A stretch of 56,137 bases of DNA from Dokdonella fugitiva (GCF_004342425.1 NZ_SLWQ01000001.1:707048-763184); one strand, 5' to 3'. Shown: positions 1 through 10,936, numbered from the stretch's first letter. Program-made: numbers and translations. The notes: generated by a model from the letters alone, not told the origin.

Positions 1-39
1 ACCCACCCGGGGCTTGCATGCCTACAGCCGAGTCGAGGG

Positions 40-136
40 CGTAGGGCGGGTCGAGCGCGCAGCGCGAGTCCCGCCGCACGACCGCGACACGGCGGCGAGC
101 ATGCGGCGGCACGCGCTTGGCGCGTACCGCCCTACG
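40..136. repeat. MITE-like element with 10-bp terminal inverted repeats
   Basis: A perfect 10-bp inverted repeat (CGTAGGGCGG at 40-49, CCGCCCTACG at 127-136) encloses a GC-rich core that has further internal complementarity (GGCGGG with CCCGCC). No coding capacity is credible. Immediately downstream (about 163-185) is a short stretch with TTGAAACACG that belongs to a second intergenic repeat family seen elsewhere in the window. The structure looks like a small non-autonomous palindromic element; identity with a named family was not tested. Confidence 0.5.
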
Positions 137-190
137 GAGAGTGCCGCATCGGCGGGCGAAAGCCGAAGCCTTGAAACACGAGCGGCTTCT

Positions 191-847
191 TCACGACCGC
201 GTGCGTTCCGCACGCCGTTCGCGGTGCGCGTGCAGGCGGCGCAGGCGTTCGCGGCCGCGACGCCAGGCCCATGCCATGACGAACGCGACGAGCACGACGA
301 GCAGCGCGCCGAGCACGCCTTGGCCGCGGTGCAGCTGGGCGAGCACCCACTCGCGGTGTTCGGCGCCGAGATAGCCGAGCCAGATCCAGAACGGCACCGA
401 GACCAGCGCGGCGAGGCCATCGAGCGCGATGAAGCGCAGGAAGGACACGCGGTGGCTCATTCCCGCGGTGAGGAACACGGCCGTGCGCAGCCCCGGCAGG
501 AAGCGCGCGACGAACATGAGGCGGTTGCCGTAGCGCGAGAACTTCGCCTTGACTTGCGCATGCCGGCGCGGCGTGAGCACATGGGCGACCCAGCGCACGC
601 GCAGCGCGCGAACGCCGAACGTGCGGCCGACGAGGAACACGAACGAATCGCCGACCAGCACGCCGGCGAGCCCGACCGCGCACATCACGCGCACGTCGGC
701 ATGGCCGAGCCCGGCGATGATCCCGCCCGCGACGAGCGAGAGGTCCTCCGGGATCGGCACGCCGAGGCCGCTGATCAGCAGCACCGCGAACACGGCGAAG
801 TAGCCGTGCTGGATGAAGAGGCTGATCAACTGGTCGAGGAACGCCAT
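191..847 (-). CDS. DedA family (SNARE-associated/VTT domain) membrane protein
   Basis: A 218-residue integral inner-membrane protein of the DedA/VTT family, whose members are thought to act in phospholipid carrier (undecaprenyl phosphate or PE) flipping and envelope homeostasis. Visible signatures are GLGVPIPEDLSLVAGG near the N terminus (the conserved PE pair), FLVGRTFGVRALR, and the family motif ARFLPGLRTAVFLTAGMS, an [FV]xRFxPxxR pattern, followed by C-terminal hydrophobic segments and an Arg-rich cytoplasmic tail. Length fits the family. The start at MAFLDQ (ATG at 845-847) is preferred over an in-frame ATG 43 codons upstream, because the extra residues are Arg/Ala-rich and non-conserved-looking. 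The gene is divergent from the sensor kinase gene. Its substrate cannot be told from sequence. Confidence 0.88.
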   Translation of the reverse strand: MAFLDQLISLFIQHGYFAVFAVLLISGLGVPIPEDLSLVAGGIIAGLGHADVRVMCAVGLAGVLVGDSFVFLVGRTFGVRALRVRWVAHVLTPRRHAQVKAKFSRYGNRLMFVARFLPGLRTAVFLTAGMSHRVSFLRFIALDGLAALVSVPFWIWLGYLGAEHREWVLAQLHRGQGVLGALLVVLVAFVMAWAWRRGRERLRRLHAHRERRAERTRS

Positions 848-1007
848 TTCGTGGCCGGGGGAGCGCAAGGGCGTCCATTTTACGGGCACGCCGCGCGTGG
901 CGTCGCGTCGGTCGTATGATCGGCCTGCCGCGCGCGCCCGCGACGATGCCGGGCGCGCCGCGTGCGGTCGCAGCAATGCGCGATGCGGACGCTTTCGAGG
1001 CCACTGG
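848..1007. promoter_or_regulatory. Divergent promoter region dedA / SSS-kinase
   Basis: In this GC-rich gap two AT-rich hexamers stand out: TAAAAT read on the minus strand (882-877, 30 bases before the dedA ATG) and TATGAT on the plus strand (915-920). Both resemble sigma-70 -10 boxes. No convincing -35 hexamers were seen at 16-18 bp, so the assignment is tentative. Confidence 0.3.
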
Positions 1008-4000
1008 ATGATTCCACGCTGGATCCTGCTGCTCGCTTCGGTGCTGTACGTCGGCGCGCTGTTCGGCGTCGCCTACTACGGCGACCGGCGGCCGCTCTAT
1101 CCGACGCGCGCGTGGTTGCGGCCGATCGTCTACAGCCTCGCGCTCGCCGTGTACTGCTCGTCGTGGACGTTCTACGGCGCGGTCGGCACCGCCGCGCGCG
1201 ACGGCCTCGCCTACCTGCCGATCTATCTCGGCCCGATCCTGCTGTTCGTCGCCGGCTTCGGCCTCTTCGAGCGTCTCGTCGCGGTCGCGAAGGAGCGCCG
1301 CATCACCTCGATCGCGGATTTCATCGGCTCGCGCTTCGGCAAGTCGCACGCGCTCGGCGCGCTCGTCACGCTGATCGCGGTGACCGCGGTGGTGCCCTAC
1401 CTCGCCCTGCAGCTGAAGGCCGTCGGCATGAGCTTCACCGTGCTCGCGGGCGGCGGCGGCCACGCCGACTCGCCGTTCGGCGACACCGCGCTCTACATCG
1501 CGCTGATCCTCGCCGCGTTCGCGATCCTGTTCGGCACGCGCGGCATCGATGCGAGCGAACACCATCACGGCATGATGCTCGCGATCGCCGCCGAGTCGCT
1601 GGTCAAGCTGCTCGCGTTCGTCGCGGTGGGCGTGTACGCGCTCGGCCGCAGTCGCGACCTCGACGTGTTCGCGCAACCGTTCGAGGCGGCGCTGGCGAAC
1701 GGCCTGCCGCCCGGCTTCCTCGCCCAGACCGTGCTCGCGTTCACCGCGATCTTCTGCCTGCCGCGACAATTCCAGGTCGGCGTGGTGGAATGCGAGAACC
1801 CGTCCGACGTGCGCCGCGCGCGCTGGCTGTTCCCGGTCTACCTCGCGGTGATCTGCCTGTTCGCGCTGCCGATCGTGCACGCGGGTGCGGTCGCCGCGCG
1901 CGGCCATGCGATCGCGCCGGACGCCTACGTGCTGTGGCTGCCGCTCGCCAACGGCGACCGCCTGCTCGCGATCTTCGCCTACATCGGCGGCTACTCGGCC
2001 GCGACCGGCATGGTCATCGTCGCCTCGGTCGCGCTCGCGACGATGGTCAGCAACGACCTCGTCATGCCACTGCTGCTGCGCATCCGCGCCCTGCGCCTCG
2101 AACAGCGCGAGGACCTGTCCGGCATCGTGCTCGGCGTGCGCCGCGTCGCCATCGTCGTGCTCGTGCTGCTCGCGTTCGCCTACTACCGCGCCAGCACGCA
2201 GAGCCAGAACCTCGCCGCGATCGGCCTGCTCTCGTTCGCCGCGGTCGCCCAGTTCGCGCCCGCGATCGTCAGCGGCCTGTACTGGCGCAGCGCGAGCCGG
2301 CTCGGCGTCATCTGCGGCCTCGTCGCCGGCTTCCTCGTCTGGGCCTATACGCTGCTGCTGCCGACGCTCGCGAGTGCGGGCTGGCTGTCGACGCGGTGGA
2401 TGGAGCGCGGACCGTTCGAAATCGGCTGGCTGCGCCCGCACGCGCTGTTCAACCTGCAGGGCTGGGAGCCGGTCACGCACGGCGCGTTCTGGTCGCTGCT
2501 GTTCAACGTCGCCCTGCTCGTGTTCGTCTCGCTGCGCCTGCGCCCGGGCGTGGATGAGCGCCTGCGCGCGGCCGCGTTCCTCGACCCGGATTTCGCGCGG
2601 CCGTCGGGCGCTGGGGAATGGCGCGGGCGCGTGCGCGTCGGCGAGCTGCGCGCGATCGCCGAGCGCATCGTCGGCGAACGCAATGCCGAGCGCGCATTCG
2701 CGAGCTACGCGCAGTCCGAGCAGGCATCGCTCGCCAACGACGCCTATGCCGACCGCGCGCTGCTGCAGCACACCGAACGCCTGCTCGCGAGCGCGGTCGG
2801 CGCGGCGACCGCGCGGCGCATGCTCACGACTGCACTGCGCGGCACCGGCCTCGACCTCACCGAGGCGGTCGCGATGCTCGACGAGACGTCGCAGGAGCTG
2901 CGCTTCAACCGCGAGCTCATGGCGGTCACGTTCGAGAACATGATGCAGGGCATCAGCGTCGTCGACGCGAACCTGCGCATCGTCGCCTGGAACCGGCGCT
3001 ACCTCGACTTCTTCGACTACCCGGAAGGCTACGTCTACGTCGGCCGGCCCGTCGCCGACCTGATCCGCCACAACGCCGAACGCGGCCTGCTCGGGCCCGG
3101 CGACGTCGAGGCGCACGTGCGCAAGCGCATCGCGCACCTGCGCCGGGCGCAGCCGCACATCTGGCTGCGCACGCGCGAGGACGGGCGCGTGATCGAGACG
3201 CGCGGCGAACCGCTGCCGGGCGGCGGCTACCTCACGACTTTCAACGACGTGACCGCGTACAAGCACGCCGAGCAGGCGCTGATCGAGGCCAATGAGACGC
3301 TCGAGCAGCGCGTCGAGCAGCGCACGCACGAATTGTCCGAGGCGCTCGCCGCCCAGGAGCAGGCCAAGCGCCTGGCCGAATCGGCCAACCTGTCGAAGAC
3401 ACGCTTCCTCGCCGCGGCGAGCCACGACCTGCTGCAGCCGCTCAATGCCGCGCGCCTGTTCACCTCCGCGCTGCGCCAGCAGCCGCAGCTCGACGCCGAG
3501 TCGGCGCGCCTGGCCGAACGCATCGACACCGCGTTCAAGGCCGCGGAAGACCTGCTCGACGCGCTGCTCGAGGCCTCACGCCTCGATGCGGGCAAGTACC
3601 GCGCCGAGATCGGCACCGTCGCGCTGGCCGAGGTGATCGAGCCGCTGCGCCACCAGTTCGGCGTGCAGGCGAACGCGCGCGCGATCCGCCTGCGCTTCGT
3701 GCCGACGCGCGCGTGGGTGCGCACCGATCCGCAGCTGCTCCGGCGCATCCTGCAGAACTTCCTCGCCAATGCCTTGCGCTACACGCGCAGCGGCAGCGTG
3801 CTGCTCGGCGTGCGCCGCGCCGGGCCCGACGCATGGCGCATCGAAGTGCGCGATTCGGGGCCTGGCATCTCGCCCGAGCAACAGCATGCGATCTTCGACG
3901 AGTTCCATCGCGGCACGCAGGTATCGCCGTGGGGCGAGAAGGGCCTCGGCCTCGGCTTGTCGATCTGCGACCGCATGGCGCGCCTGCTCGGCCACCAGCT

Positions 4001-4517
4001 CGACCTGCGCTCGCGCCTCGGCCACGGCAGCGTGTTCTCGGTCACCGTCGCCCGCGCGCAGCCGGCCCCGGCGGAGAACAGCGCGGAACCGGCACGCGCG
4101 CGCGCGATCGGCCTCGCCGCCGACCTGCGCGTGCTGTGCATCGACAACGATGCGGCAATCCTCGACGGCATGGCGACCCTGCTCGCGCAATGGGGCGTCG
4201 CCAGCGACCTCGCCGGCGACATCGCGAGCGCGGTGGACGCCGCGCGCCGCCGCCGCCCCGACCTCGTCCTCGCCGACTACCACCTCGACGCAGGCGAGAA
4301 CGGCATCGACGCCCTCGCCCGCGTGCGCGCCGCGTGCGAGCCACCGCCGCCCGGCGCCCTGATCACCGCCGACCACGGCGCCGAACTGCACGCCCAGGCG
4401 CGCGAGGCCGGCTACGTCGTGCTGCACAAACCCGTGCGCCCCGCCGCCCTGCGCGCCCTCATCGCCCAGCTCGGCCGCCGATCGCAACGCGCGCGCAACC
4501 CGGCGACGGAGAATTGA
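1008..4517 (+). CDS. crbS: SSS-transporter/PAS/histidine kinase/REC hybrid sensor (CrbS/MxtR type)
   Basis: A 1169-residue hybrid sensor kinase. Residues 1 to about 530 form a many-helix sodium:solute symporter-like membrane domain. A linker, a PAS-like domain (around NMMQGISVVDANLRIVAWN) and a coiled coil follow. The HisKA box AAASHDLLQPLNAARLF has His806. The HATPase domain carries N, G1 (DSGPGIS) and G2 (GLGLGLSI) boxes. The C-terminal receiver has D1090 in LVLADYHLD and K in HKPV. Known CrbS/MxtR proteins share this architecture and act with a LuxR-type regulator to switch on acs. Here the regulator gene and acs follow directly, which supports that role. Start at MIPRWILL: upstream codons are not hydrophobic or family-like. 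The symbol is by architecture and context; sensing of acetate or a related carboxylate is inferred. Confidence 0.82.
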   Translation: MIPRWILLLASVLYVGALFGVAYYGDRRPLYPTRAWLRPIVYSLALAVYCSSWTFYGAVGTAARDGLAYLPIYLGPILLFVAGFGLFERLVAVAKERRITSIADFIGSRFGKSHALGALVTLIAVTAVVPYLALQLKAVGMSFTVLAGGGGHADSPFGDTALYIALILAAFAILFGTRGIDASEHHHGMMLAIAAESLVKLLAFVAVGVYALGRSRDLDVFAQPFEAALANGLPPGFLAQTVLAFTAIFCLPRQFQVGVVECENPSDVRRARWLFPVYLAVICLFALPIVHAGAVAARGHAIAPDAYVLWLPLANGDRLLAIFAYIGGYSAATGMVIVASVALATMVSNDLVMPLLLRIRALRLEQREDLSGIVLGVRRVAIVVLVLLAFAYYRASTQSQNLAAIGLLSFAAVAQFAPAIVSGLYWRSASRLGVICGLVAGFLVWAYTLLLPTLASAGWLSTRWMERGPFEIGWLRPHALFNLQGWEPVTHGAFWSLLFNVALLVFVSLRLRPGVDERLRAAAFLDPDFARPSGAGEWRGRVRVGELRAIAERIVGERNAERAFASYAQSEQASLANDAYADRALLQHTERLLASAVGAATARRMLTTALRGTGLDLTEAVAMLDETSQELRFNRELMAVTFENMMQGISVVDANLRIVAWNRRYLDFFDYPEGYVYVGRPVADLIRHNAERGLLGPGDVEAHVRKRIAHLRRAQPHIWLRTREDGRVIETRGEPLPGGGYLTTFNDVTAYKHAEQALIEANETLEQRVEQRTHELSEALAAQEQAKRLAESANLSKTRFLAAASHDLLQPLNAARLFTSALRQQPQLDAESARLAERIDTAFKAAEDLLDALLEASRLDAGKYRAEIGTVALAEVIEPLRHQFGVQANARAIRLRFVPTRAWVRTDPQLLRRILQNFLANALRYTRSGSVLLGVRRAGPDAWRIEVRDSGPGISPEQQHAIFDEFHRGTQVSPWGEKGLGLGLSICDRMARLLGHQLDLRSRLGHGSVFSVTVARAQPAPAENSAEPARARAIGLAADLRVLCIDNDAAILDGMATLLAQWGVASDLAGDIASAVDAARRRRPDLVLADYHLDAGENGIDALARVRAACEPPPPGALITADHGAELHAQAREAGYVVLHKPVRPAALRALIAQLGRRSQRARNPATEN

Positions 4518-4537
4518 GGGTGCAGGAACGCAGGAGG

Positions 4538-4562
4538 CGAAGCCTGGGACACGGAGGCTTCG
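4538..4562. terminator. Hairpin between convergent kinase and regulator genes
   Basis: CGAAGCCT (4538-4545) pairs perfectly with AGGCTTCG (4555-4562) across a 9-base loop, in the 66-bp gap between two convergent genes. There is no T-run, so it may be a weak bidirectional terminator or part of the dispersed ACACGGAG-type intergenic repeat it overlaps. Confidence 0.35.
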
Positions 4563-4583
4563 GCCCCGGCTTTGGTTCTGGCT

Positions 4584-5234
4584 TCAGGACAAGGACTCGT
4601 CGTCGAGCGCGAGGTGGTTGGCGAGGAGGGCGACCTGGGTGCGGTTGCCGACGCCGAGCTTGCGCATGATCGCGGTCATGTGCGCCTTCACGGTCGCTTC
4701 GGAGACGCCGAGGTCGTAGGCGATCTGCTTGTTGAGCAGGCCCTCGGCGATCATCGCGAGCACGCGGAACTGTTGCGGCGTGAGTTCGGCGATGCGCGCC
4801 GCCGCGTCCGCTTCGTCGGGTGCGAGTGCCGCGCCGGGGCCGACCAGTGCCTCGGGCAGCCAGACCTCGCCGGCGAGCACGCCGCGCACGGCGTCGACGA
4901 TCGTGCCGATCGAGGCCGATTTCGGGATGTAGCCCGACGCGCCGTGCGCGACCGCGCGCGCGATCACCGCGCTTTCCTCGTGCGCGGAGACGACGACGAT
5001 CGGCAGGCCCGGATACTGGCTGCGCACGTGAACGAGCGCGGAGAACCCGCTCGCGCCGGGCATGTGCAGGTCGAGCAGCAGCAGCTCCGCGTCCGGGTGC
5101 GCGTCGATGAGCGCCTGCAACGCCGGCACGCTGTCCGCCTCGTGCAACAAGGCATTCGGCCACTCGGTCTGCACCGCGCGCTTGAGCGCATCACGGAACA
5201 GCGGGTGGTCGTCGGCGATCAGGACTTCGCGCAT
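4584..5234 (-). CDS. crbR: LuxR/NarL-type response regulator (CrbR/ErdR type)
   Basis: A 216-residue cytoplasmic transcription factor. The N-terminal receiver has the acidic pair DD at residues 8-9, phospho-acceptor D55 in LLLLDLHMP, and K in IPKS. The C-terminal LuxR helix-turn-helix (about 147-205) shows LTPQQFRVLAMIAEG, NKQIA and SEATVKAHM. It converges on the SSS-kinase gene and lies just upstream of acs in the same orientation, the arrangement expected for a CrbS/CrbR (MxtR/ErdR) system controlling acetate activation. A separate acs transcript is likely, because a 122-bp gap with an inverted repeat separates the two genes. Function is inferred from domain family and context. Confidence 0.85.
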   Translation of the reverse strand: MREVLIADDHPLFRDALKRAVQTEWPNALLHEADSVPALQALIDAHPDAELLLLDLHMPGASGFSALVHVRSQYPGLPIVVVSAHEESAVIARAVAHGASGYIPKSASIGTIVDAVRGVLAGEVWLPEALVGPGAALAPDEADAAARIAELTPQQFRVLAMIAEGLLNKQIAYDLGVSEATVKAHMTAIMRKLGVGNRTQVALLANHLALDDESLS

Positions 5235-5239
5235 ATGGT

Positions 5240-5343
5240 GATTCGTGATTGGTGGTTGGTGATTCGTGGCTGGGAATTCGTGGTGCCTGCGAGCCGGCGA
5301 TCGCGATATGTCGCCTGCATTTGCGAATCACCAATCACGAATC
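5240..5343. repeat. Inverted repeat element between the LuxR regulator gene and acs
   Basis: GATTCGTGATTGGTG (5240-5254) has an exact reverse complement at 5329-5343. A second pair, GGTGATTCG (5258-5266) and CGAATCACC (5324-5332), is nested with a small register shift. The AT-richer, GATTCGTG/GATTGG-type composition contrasts with the flanks and recalls the GATTGGGAATGGGG-like intergenic repeats of Xanthomonadales (from memory). It lies between the acs stop and the regulator start, so it could fold in the acs-regulator readthrough RNA. Confidence 0.6.
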
Positions 5344-5356
5344 CCCATTCCCGGCT

Positions 5357-7297
<1,941 letters not shown>

Positions 7298-7539
7298 CGA
7301 AGGTCCCTCCGGATGCGATTGTGCGTAGCGCCATGGTAGCCCGCGCCACGCGCGACGGCGCCGCGCCTGCGACTTTAGTCGAGTCGCGACCTTTGGCGAA
7401 TTGAGGATGCGCCGCAGCGGCGCGCAAGCTCGGATCGCCTGGTGCCGATTCGCACCCGGGGCTGGCGATGCGCACGGCGCACGCCATGGGGAGATGTCGA
7501 ACCGTTGCGGTTCCACCACAGACAGAGGGGTCGGTCACC
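7298..7539. promoter_or_regulatory. Divergent acs / porin control region with palindromes
   Basis: A 242-bp gap between divergent starts. The palindromes GACTTTAGTC (7371-7380) and GTCGCGAC (7383-7390) are adjacent and near the middle, where a dimeric LuxR-type activator could bind and act on both genes. A GAGGGG ribosome-binding site (7525-7530) serves the porin. Binding by the neighbouring regulator is a guess from context. Confidence 0.35.
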
Positions 7540-8916
7540 ATGCATGCACAGCTACGTCGCGGCCTGCGCACGAGCGCGCTCGCGCTCGCCTGCGCGCTCG
7601 CGCTGCCAGCCGTCGCGTCGGCCGCGTCCAAGCGCGAGGACGCGCTCGAGCAGCGCGTCAGCGAACTCGAACACCAGGTCCAGATGCTGATGGACCAGAT
7701 CAAGGCGCAGCGCGAGGCGCCGCCGGTGGTGGTGCAGGCGCCACCGCCCCCGCCGCCGCCCGAGCCGAAGAAGGAAACGCCCGCGTTCACCACCGCGCCG
7801 GGCATGAGCGTCGCGTTCCACGGCTTCGTCAACGCGACCGCATTCAGCCAGAACAAGTCCTTCACCTACGGCAACGGCCAGAACGCCGAATTCCCCGTGG
7901 TCGGCTCGAAGGGCAACCTGAGCGGCGTCGACATCCGCAACACGCGCTTCTGGCTCGACATCACCGGCGCACGCCTCAACGACGACTGGACCGGCGGCGG
8001 CCGCATCGAGATGGACTTCTTCGGCGGCTACAACGGCGCCGGCGCCTACAGCCTCGCGCAGCCGACGCCGCGCCTGCGCCAGGCCTACCTCGACATCGCG
8101 CGCGCCGATTCGGGCACGAAGGTGCGCGTCGGCCAGCAGTGGGACCTGATGTTCCCGATCGACAACATCCCGACCTCGCTGTCGCACCTCGCCTTCCCGC
8201 TCGGCTACGGCACCGGCGTGATCGGCTGGCGCTACCCGGGCGTCGTCATGATGCAGGACCTCAACCACGGCGCCGAAGGCACCAAGTGGCGCCTCGACGT
8301 CGGCGCGTTCGAAGGCAGCTGGAACAACCAGGGCACGGCGGTCAACCACCTCACCGCAGGCAATGCCGACTTCCGTCCGCAGATCGAGGCGCGCATCCGC
8401 GCCGAAGGCTCCAACTGGATCGCCTATGCGGCCGCGCACTACGCCGACATCGATCTCAAGGGCGTCGATGGCAACGCGGCGACACCGGTCAAGTCGGGCC
8501 TCAAGAGCACCGGCGTCGAGATCGGCGGCTCGTGGAAACCGGGGCCGTGGAACCTCAAGGGCCTCGTCTACACCGGCAAGGGGCTCGGCCCGATCTTCGG
8601 CGCGATGTCGCAGTTCGGCGACATCCAGGAAACCGGCGGCTTCTTCCAGGTCGGCTACAACTTCACGAAGAACTGGAGCATGAACGCGTTCTTCGCGTCC
8701 GCCAAACCCGATTCGGGCGACGTGCTCGAATGGGCGGGCAATGGCGCGAGCGGGCTGCTGCGCAACCGGCAGACCGCGCTCAACCTGCACTACGCGAGCG
8801 GTCCGTACCAGCTTGGACTGGAGTTCCTGCACGACACGCTGAAGTCGATCGCGGGCGACACGACCAAGGAGACCAGCGGCAACCAGATCGCCGTGAGCGC
8901 GATGTACACGTTCTGA
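7540..8916 (+). CDS. DcaP-like outer-membrane porin
   Basis: A 458-residue outer-membrane protein. A signal peptide (about 1-28, ending AVASA) is followed by a short coiled coil (LEQRVSELEHQVQMLMDQIK), a Pro-rich spacer, and a beta-rich barrel ending in aromatic MYTF as expected for BAM recognition. The coiled coil plus spacer plus barrel layout is that of DcaP-type trimeric porins, which pass dicarboxylates and other small acids. ATG at 7540 has AGAGGGG about 9 bases upstream. The next gene is a metabolite:H+ symporter 118 bp downstream, and acs is divergent, suggesting outer-membrane uptake of a carboxylate. The exact substrate is not visible. Confidence 0.82.
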   Translation: MHAQLRRGLRTSALALACALALPAVASAASKREDALEQRVSELEHQVQMLMDQIKAQREAPPVVVQAPPPPPPPEPKKETPAFTTAPGMSVAFHGFVNATAFSQNKSFTYGNGQNAEFPVVGSKGNLSGVDIRNTRFWLDITGARLNDDWTGGGRIEMDFFGGYNGAGAYSLAQPTPRLRQAYLDIARADSGTKVRVGQQWDLMFPIDNIPTSLSHLAFPLGYGTGVIGWRYPGVVMMQDLNHGAEGTKWRLDVGAFEGSWNNQGTAVNHLTAGNADFRPQIEARIRAEGSNWIAYAAAHYADIDLKGVDGNAATPVKSGLKSTGVEIGGSWKPGPWNLKGLVYTGKGLGPIFGAMSQFGDIQETGGFFQVGYNFTKNWSMNAFFASAKPDSGDVLEWAGNGASGLLRNRQTALNLHYASGPYQLGLEFLHDTLKSIAGDTTKETSGNQIAVSAMYTF

Positions 8917-8922
8917 TCGCAG

Positions 8923-8951
8923 GCGGTCCCGCGCCCCGTGCGCGGGACCGC
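8923..8951 (+). other. Intercistronic 12-bp hairpin between porin and permease genes
   Basis: GCGGTCCCGCGC (8923-8934) is followed after CCCGT by its exact complement (8940-8951). With no T-run it is better read as an mRNA-stabilising or attenuating stem-loop that could make the porin message more abundant than the permease message. Confidence 0.6.
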
Positions 8952-9034
8952 AGGCTGCGCGGTCCGCGCGACGCGGCCGCCGATCACCCACCTCGCCGGC
9001 GACAGCCGTCATCAACCTTGGGGGCGACCACACC

Positions 9035-10696
9035 ATGGCAACCGTAGCGACCACTTCCCCGTCGGCCACTCCGCTCACCACCGGCCACAAGCGCGTGATC
9101 ATCGCGTCGAGCGTCGGCACGGTGTTCGAGTGGTACGACTTCTACCTGTACGGATCGCTCGCCGCGATCATCGCCAAGCAGTTCTTCTCCGGCCTCAACC
9201 CGACCAGCGGTTTCATCTTCGCGCTGCTCGCATTCGCCGCCGGCTTCGCGGTCCGCCCGTTCGGCGCGATCCTGTTCGGCCGCCTCGGCGACATGATCGG
9301 CCGCAAGTACACGTTCCTCATCACGATCGTGATCATGGGCCTGTCGACGTTCCTCGTCGGCGTGCTGCCGAGCTATGCGTCGATCGGCGTCGCCGCGCCG
9401 ATCCTGCTGATCGCGTTGCGCCTGCTGCAGGGCCTCGCGCTCGGCGGCGAGTACGGCGGTGCGGCGACCTATGTCGCCGAACACGCTCCTCCGGGCAAGC
9501 GCGGCTTCTACACCAGCTTCATCCAGATCACCGCGACGTTCGGCCTGTTCCTCTCGCTGATCGTGATCCTCGCCTGCCGCAAGATGCTCGGCGCGGACTT
9601 CGACACCTGGGGCTGGCGCATCCCGTTCATCCTCTCCGCGCTGCTGCTCGCGATCTCGGTCTACATCCGCCTGCAGCTCAACGAGTCGCCGCTGTTCCAG
9701 CAGATGAAGGCGGAGGGCCGCCACTCGAAGGCGCCGCTGACCGAATCGTTCGCGCGCTGGGACAACGGCAAGGTCGTCCTGCTCGCATTGCTCGGCGCGA
9801 CCGCCGGCCAGGCCGTCGTGTGGTACTGCGGCCAGTTCTATGCACTGTTCTACCTGACCCAGGTGCTGAAGATCGAAGCGGTCACCGCGAACCTGCTGAT
9901 CGCCGGCGCGTTGCTCATCGCCACGCCGTTCTTCGTCGTGTTCGGCGCGCTGTCCGACCGCGTCGGCCGCAAGCCGATCATCATGCTCGGCTGCCTGCTC
10001 GCGGTGCTGACCTACTTCCCGCTGTTCAAGGCGCTCACCCACTACGGCAACCCGGCGATCGAACACGCCGCGGCGACCAGCCCGGTCGTCGTCGTCGCCG
10101 ACCCCGCCAAGTGCAGCTTCCAGTTCGACCCGATCGGCAAGAAGACCTTCACCAGCGCCTGCGACATCATCAAGAGCGCGCTCGCCAAGGGCGGCATCCC
10201 GTATTCGAACCAGGAAACGCCGGGGACGGACGGCGCGAGCGTGAAGGTCGGCGCGACCACGATCCAGTCGTTCAACGGCACCGGCATGGACCCGGCCGCG
10301 TTCAAGGCGCAATCGGAGACGTTCAACGCCGACCTCAAGAGCGCGCTCGCCTCGGCCGGCTATCCGGCCAAGGCCGATCCCGCGCAGATCAACCAGGGCA
10401 TGCTGCTGCTGATCCTCACGATCCTCGTGATCTACGTGACGATGGTCTACGGCCCGATCGCGGCGTGGCTGGTCGAACTGTTCCCGACGCGCATCCGCTA
10501 CACCTCCATGAGCCTGCCCTACCACATCGGCAACGGCTGGTTCGGCGGCTTCCTGCCGACCACGGCCTTCGCGATCGTCGCCGCCACCGGCGACATCTAC
10601 TCGGGCCTCTGGTACCCGGTGATCATCGCCGCGATGACCTTCGTGATCGGCACGTTCTTCGTGCGCGAGACAAAGGACGTCGACATCTCGAAATAG
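9035..10696 (+). CDS. MHS-family major facilitator (metabolite:H+ symporter) with a periplasmic insert
   Basis: A 553-residue inner-membrane symporter. The N-terminal FEWYDFYLYG segment and two copies of the MFS loop motif (GRLGDMIGRKY and GALSDRVGRKP) are typical of the metabolite:H+ symporter subfamily, which takes up small organic acids and osmolytes. The last third resumes with GPIAAWLVELFPTRIRYTSMS. Between helices after residue about 340, an extra soluble stretch of roughly 110 residues contains two Cys (KCSFQF and SACDI) and should face the periplasm. ATG at 9035 follows a GGGGGCG ribosome-binding site. Pairing with the DcaP-like porin and acs suggests acetate or another carboxylate as substrate (inferred). 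Confidence 0.88.
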   Translation: MATVATTSPSATPLTTGHKRVIIASSVGTVFEWYDFYLYGSLAAIIAKQFFSGLNPTSGFIFALLAFAAGFAVRPFGAILFGRLGDMIGRKYTFLITIVIMGLSTFLVGVLPSYASIGVAAPILLIALRLLQGLALGGEYGGAATYVAEHAPPGKRGFYTSFIQITATFGLFLSLIVILACRKMLGADFDTWGWRIPFILSALLLAISVYIRLQLNESPLFQQMKAEGRHSKAPLTESFARWDNGKVVLLALLGATAGQAVVWYCGQFYALFYLTQVLKIEAVTANLLIAGALLIATPFFVVFGALSDRVGRKPIIMLGCLLAVLTYFPLFKALTHYGNPAIEHAAATSPVVVVADPAKCSFQFDPIGKKTFTSACDIIKSALAKGGIPYSNQETPGTDGASVKVGATTIQSFNGTGMDPAAFKAQSETFNADLKSALASAGYPAKADPAQINQGMLLLILTILVIYVTMVYGPIAAWLVELFPTRIRYTSMSLPYHIGNGWFGGFLPTTAFAIVAATGDIYSGLWYPVIIAAMTFVIGTFFVRETKDVDISK

Positions 10697-10769
10697 CTGC
10701 TGCTCGGGAAAGGCGGTTCGCGCGCTCCTTCCCTCTCCCTCCCATCGAGCGCGCGACTGCCTCGTGGCG

Positions 10770-10801
10770 ACCTTCCCCGGCAACGGGGAAGGTTTTTTTT
10801 T
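10770..10801 (+). terminator. Strong intrinsic terminator after the MHS permease
   Basis: A perfect 10-bp stem (ACCTTCCCCG at 10770-10779 with CGGGGAAGGT at 10784-10793), a GCAA tetraloop, and a run of nine T (10793-10801). It lies 73 bp past the permease stop and closes the porin-permease unit. Confidence 0.93.
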
Positions 10802-10936
10802 CGGTCTCACGCACGGGTTGGTTGGCCTCGGCCGCCCACCGCGCGGAGCATTGCGCCGGAGCCGATGCGGGGAGCCGCGCAAGGCTTCTTCCGCTTCAAC
10901 CTGTGCTTTCGCCAGCAATCAAGCGAAAGCAAAAGC

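Noticed and set aside
132..3425. A 1097-codon open frame on the minus strand opposite the SSS-kinase gene and dedA
   Set aside because: Arg/Asp/Glu/Ala-rich composition typical of antisense frames in GC-rich DNA; it overlaps two genes with clear domains and has no recognisable motif.
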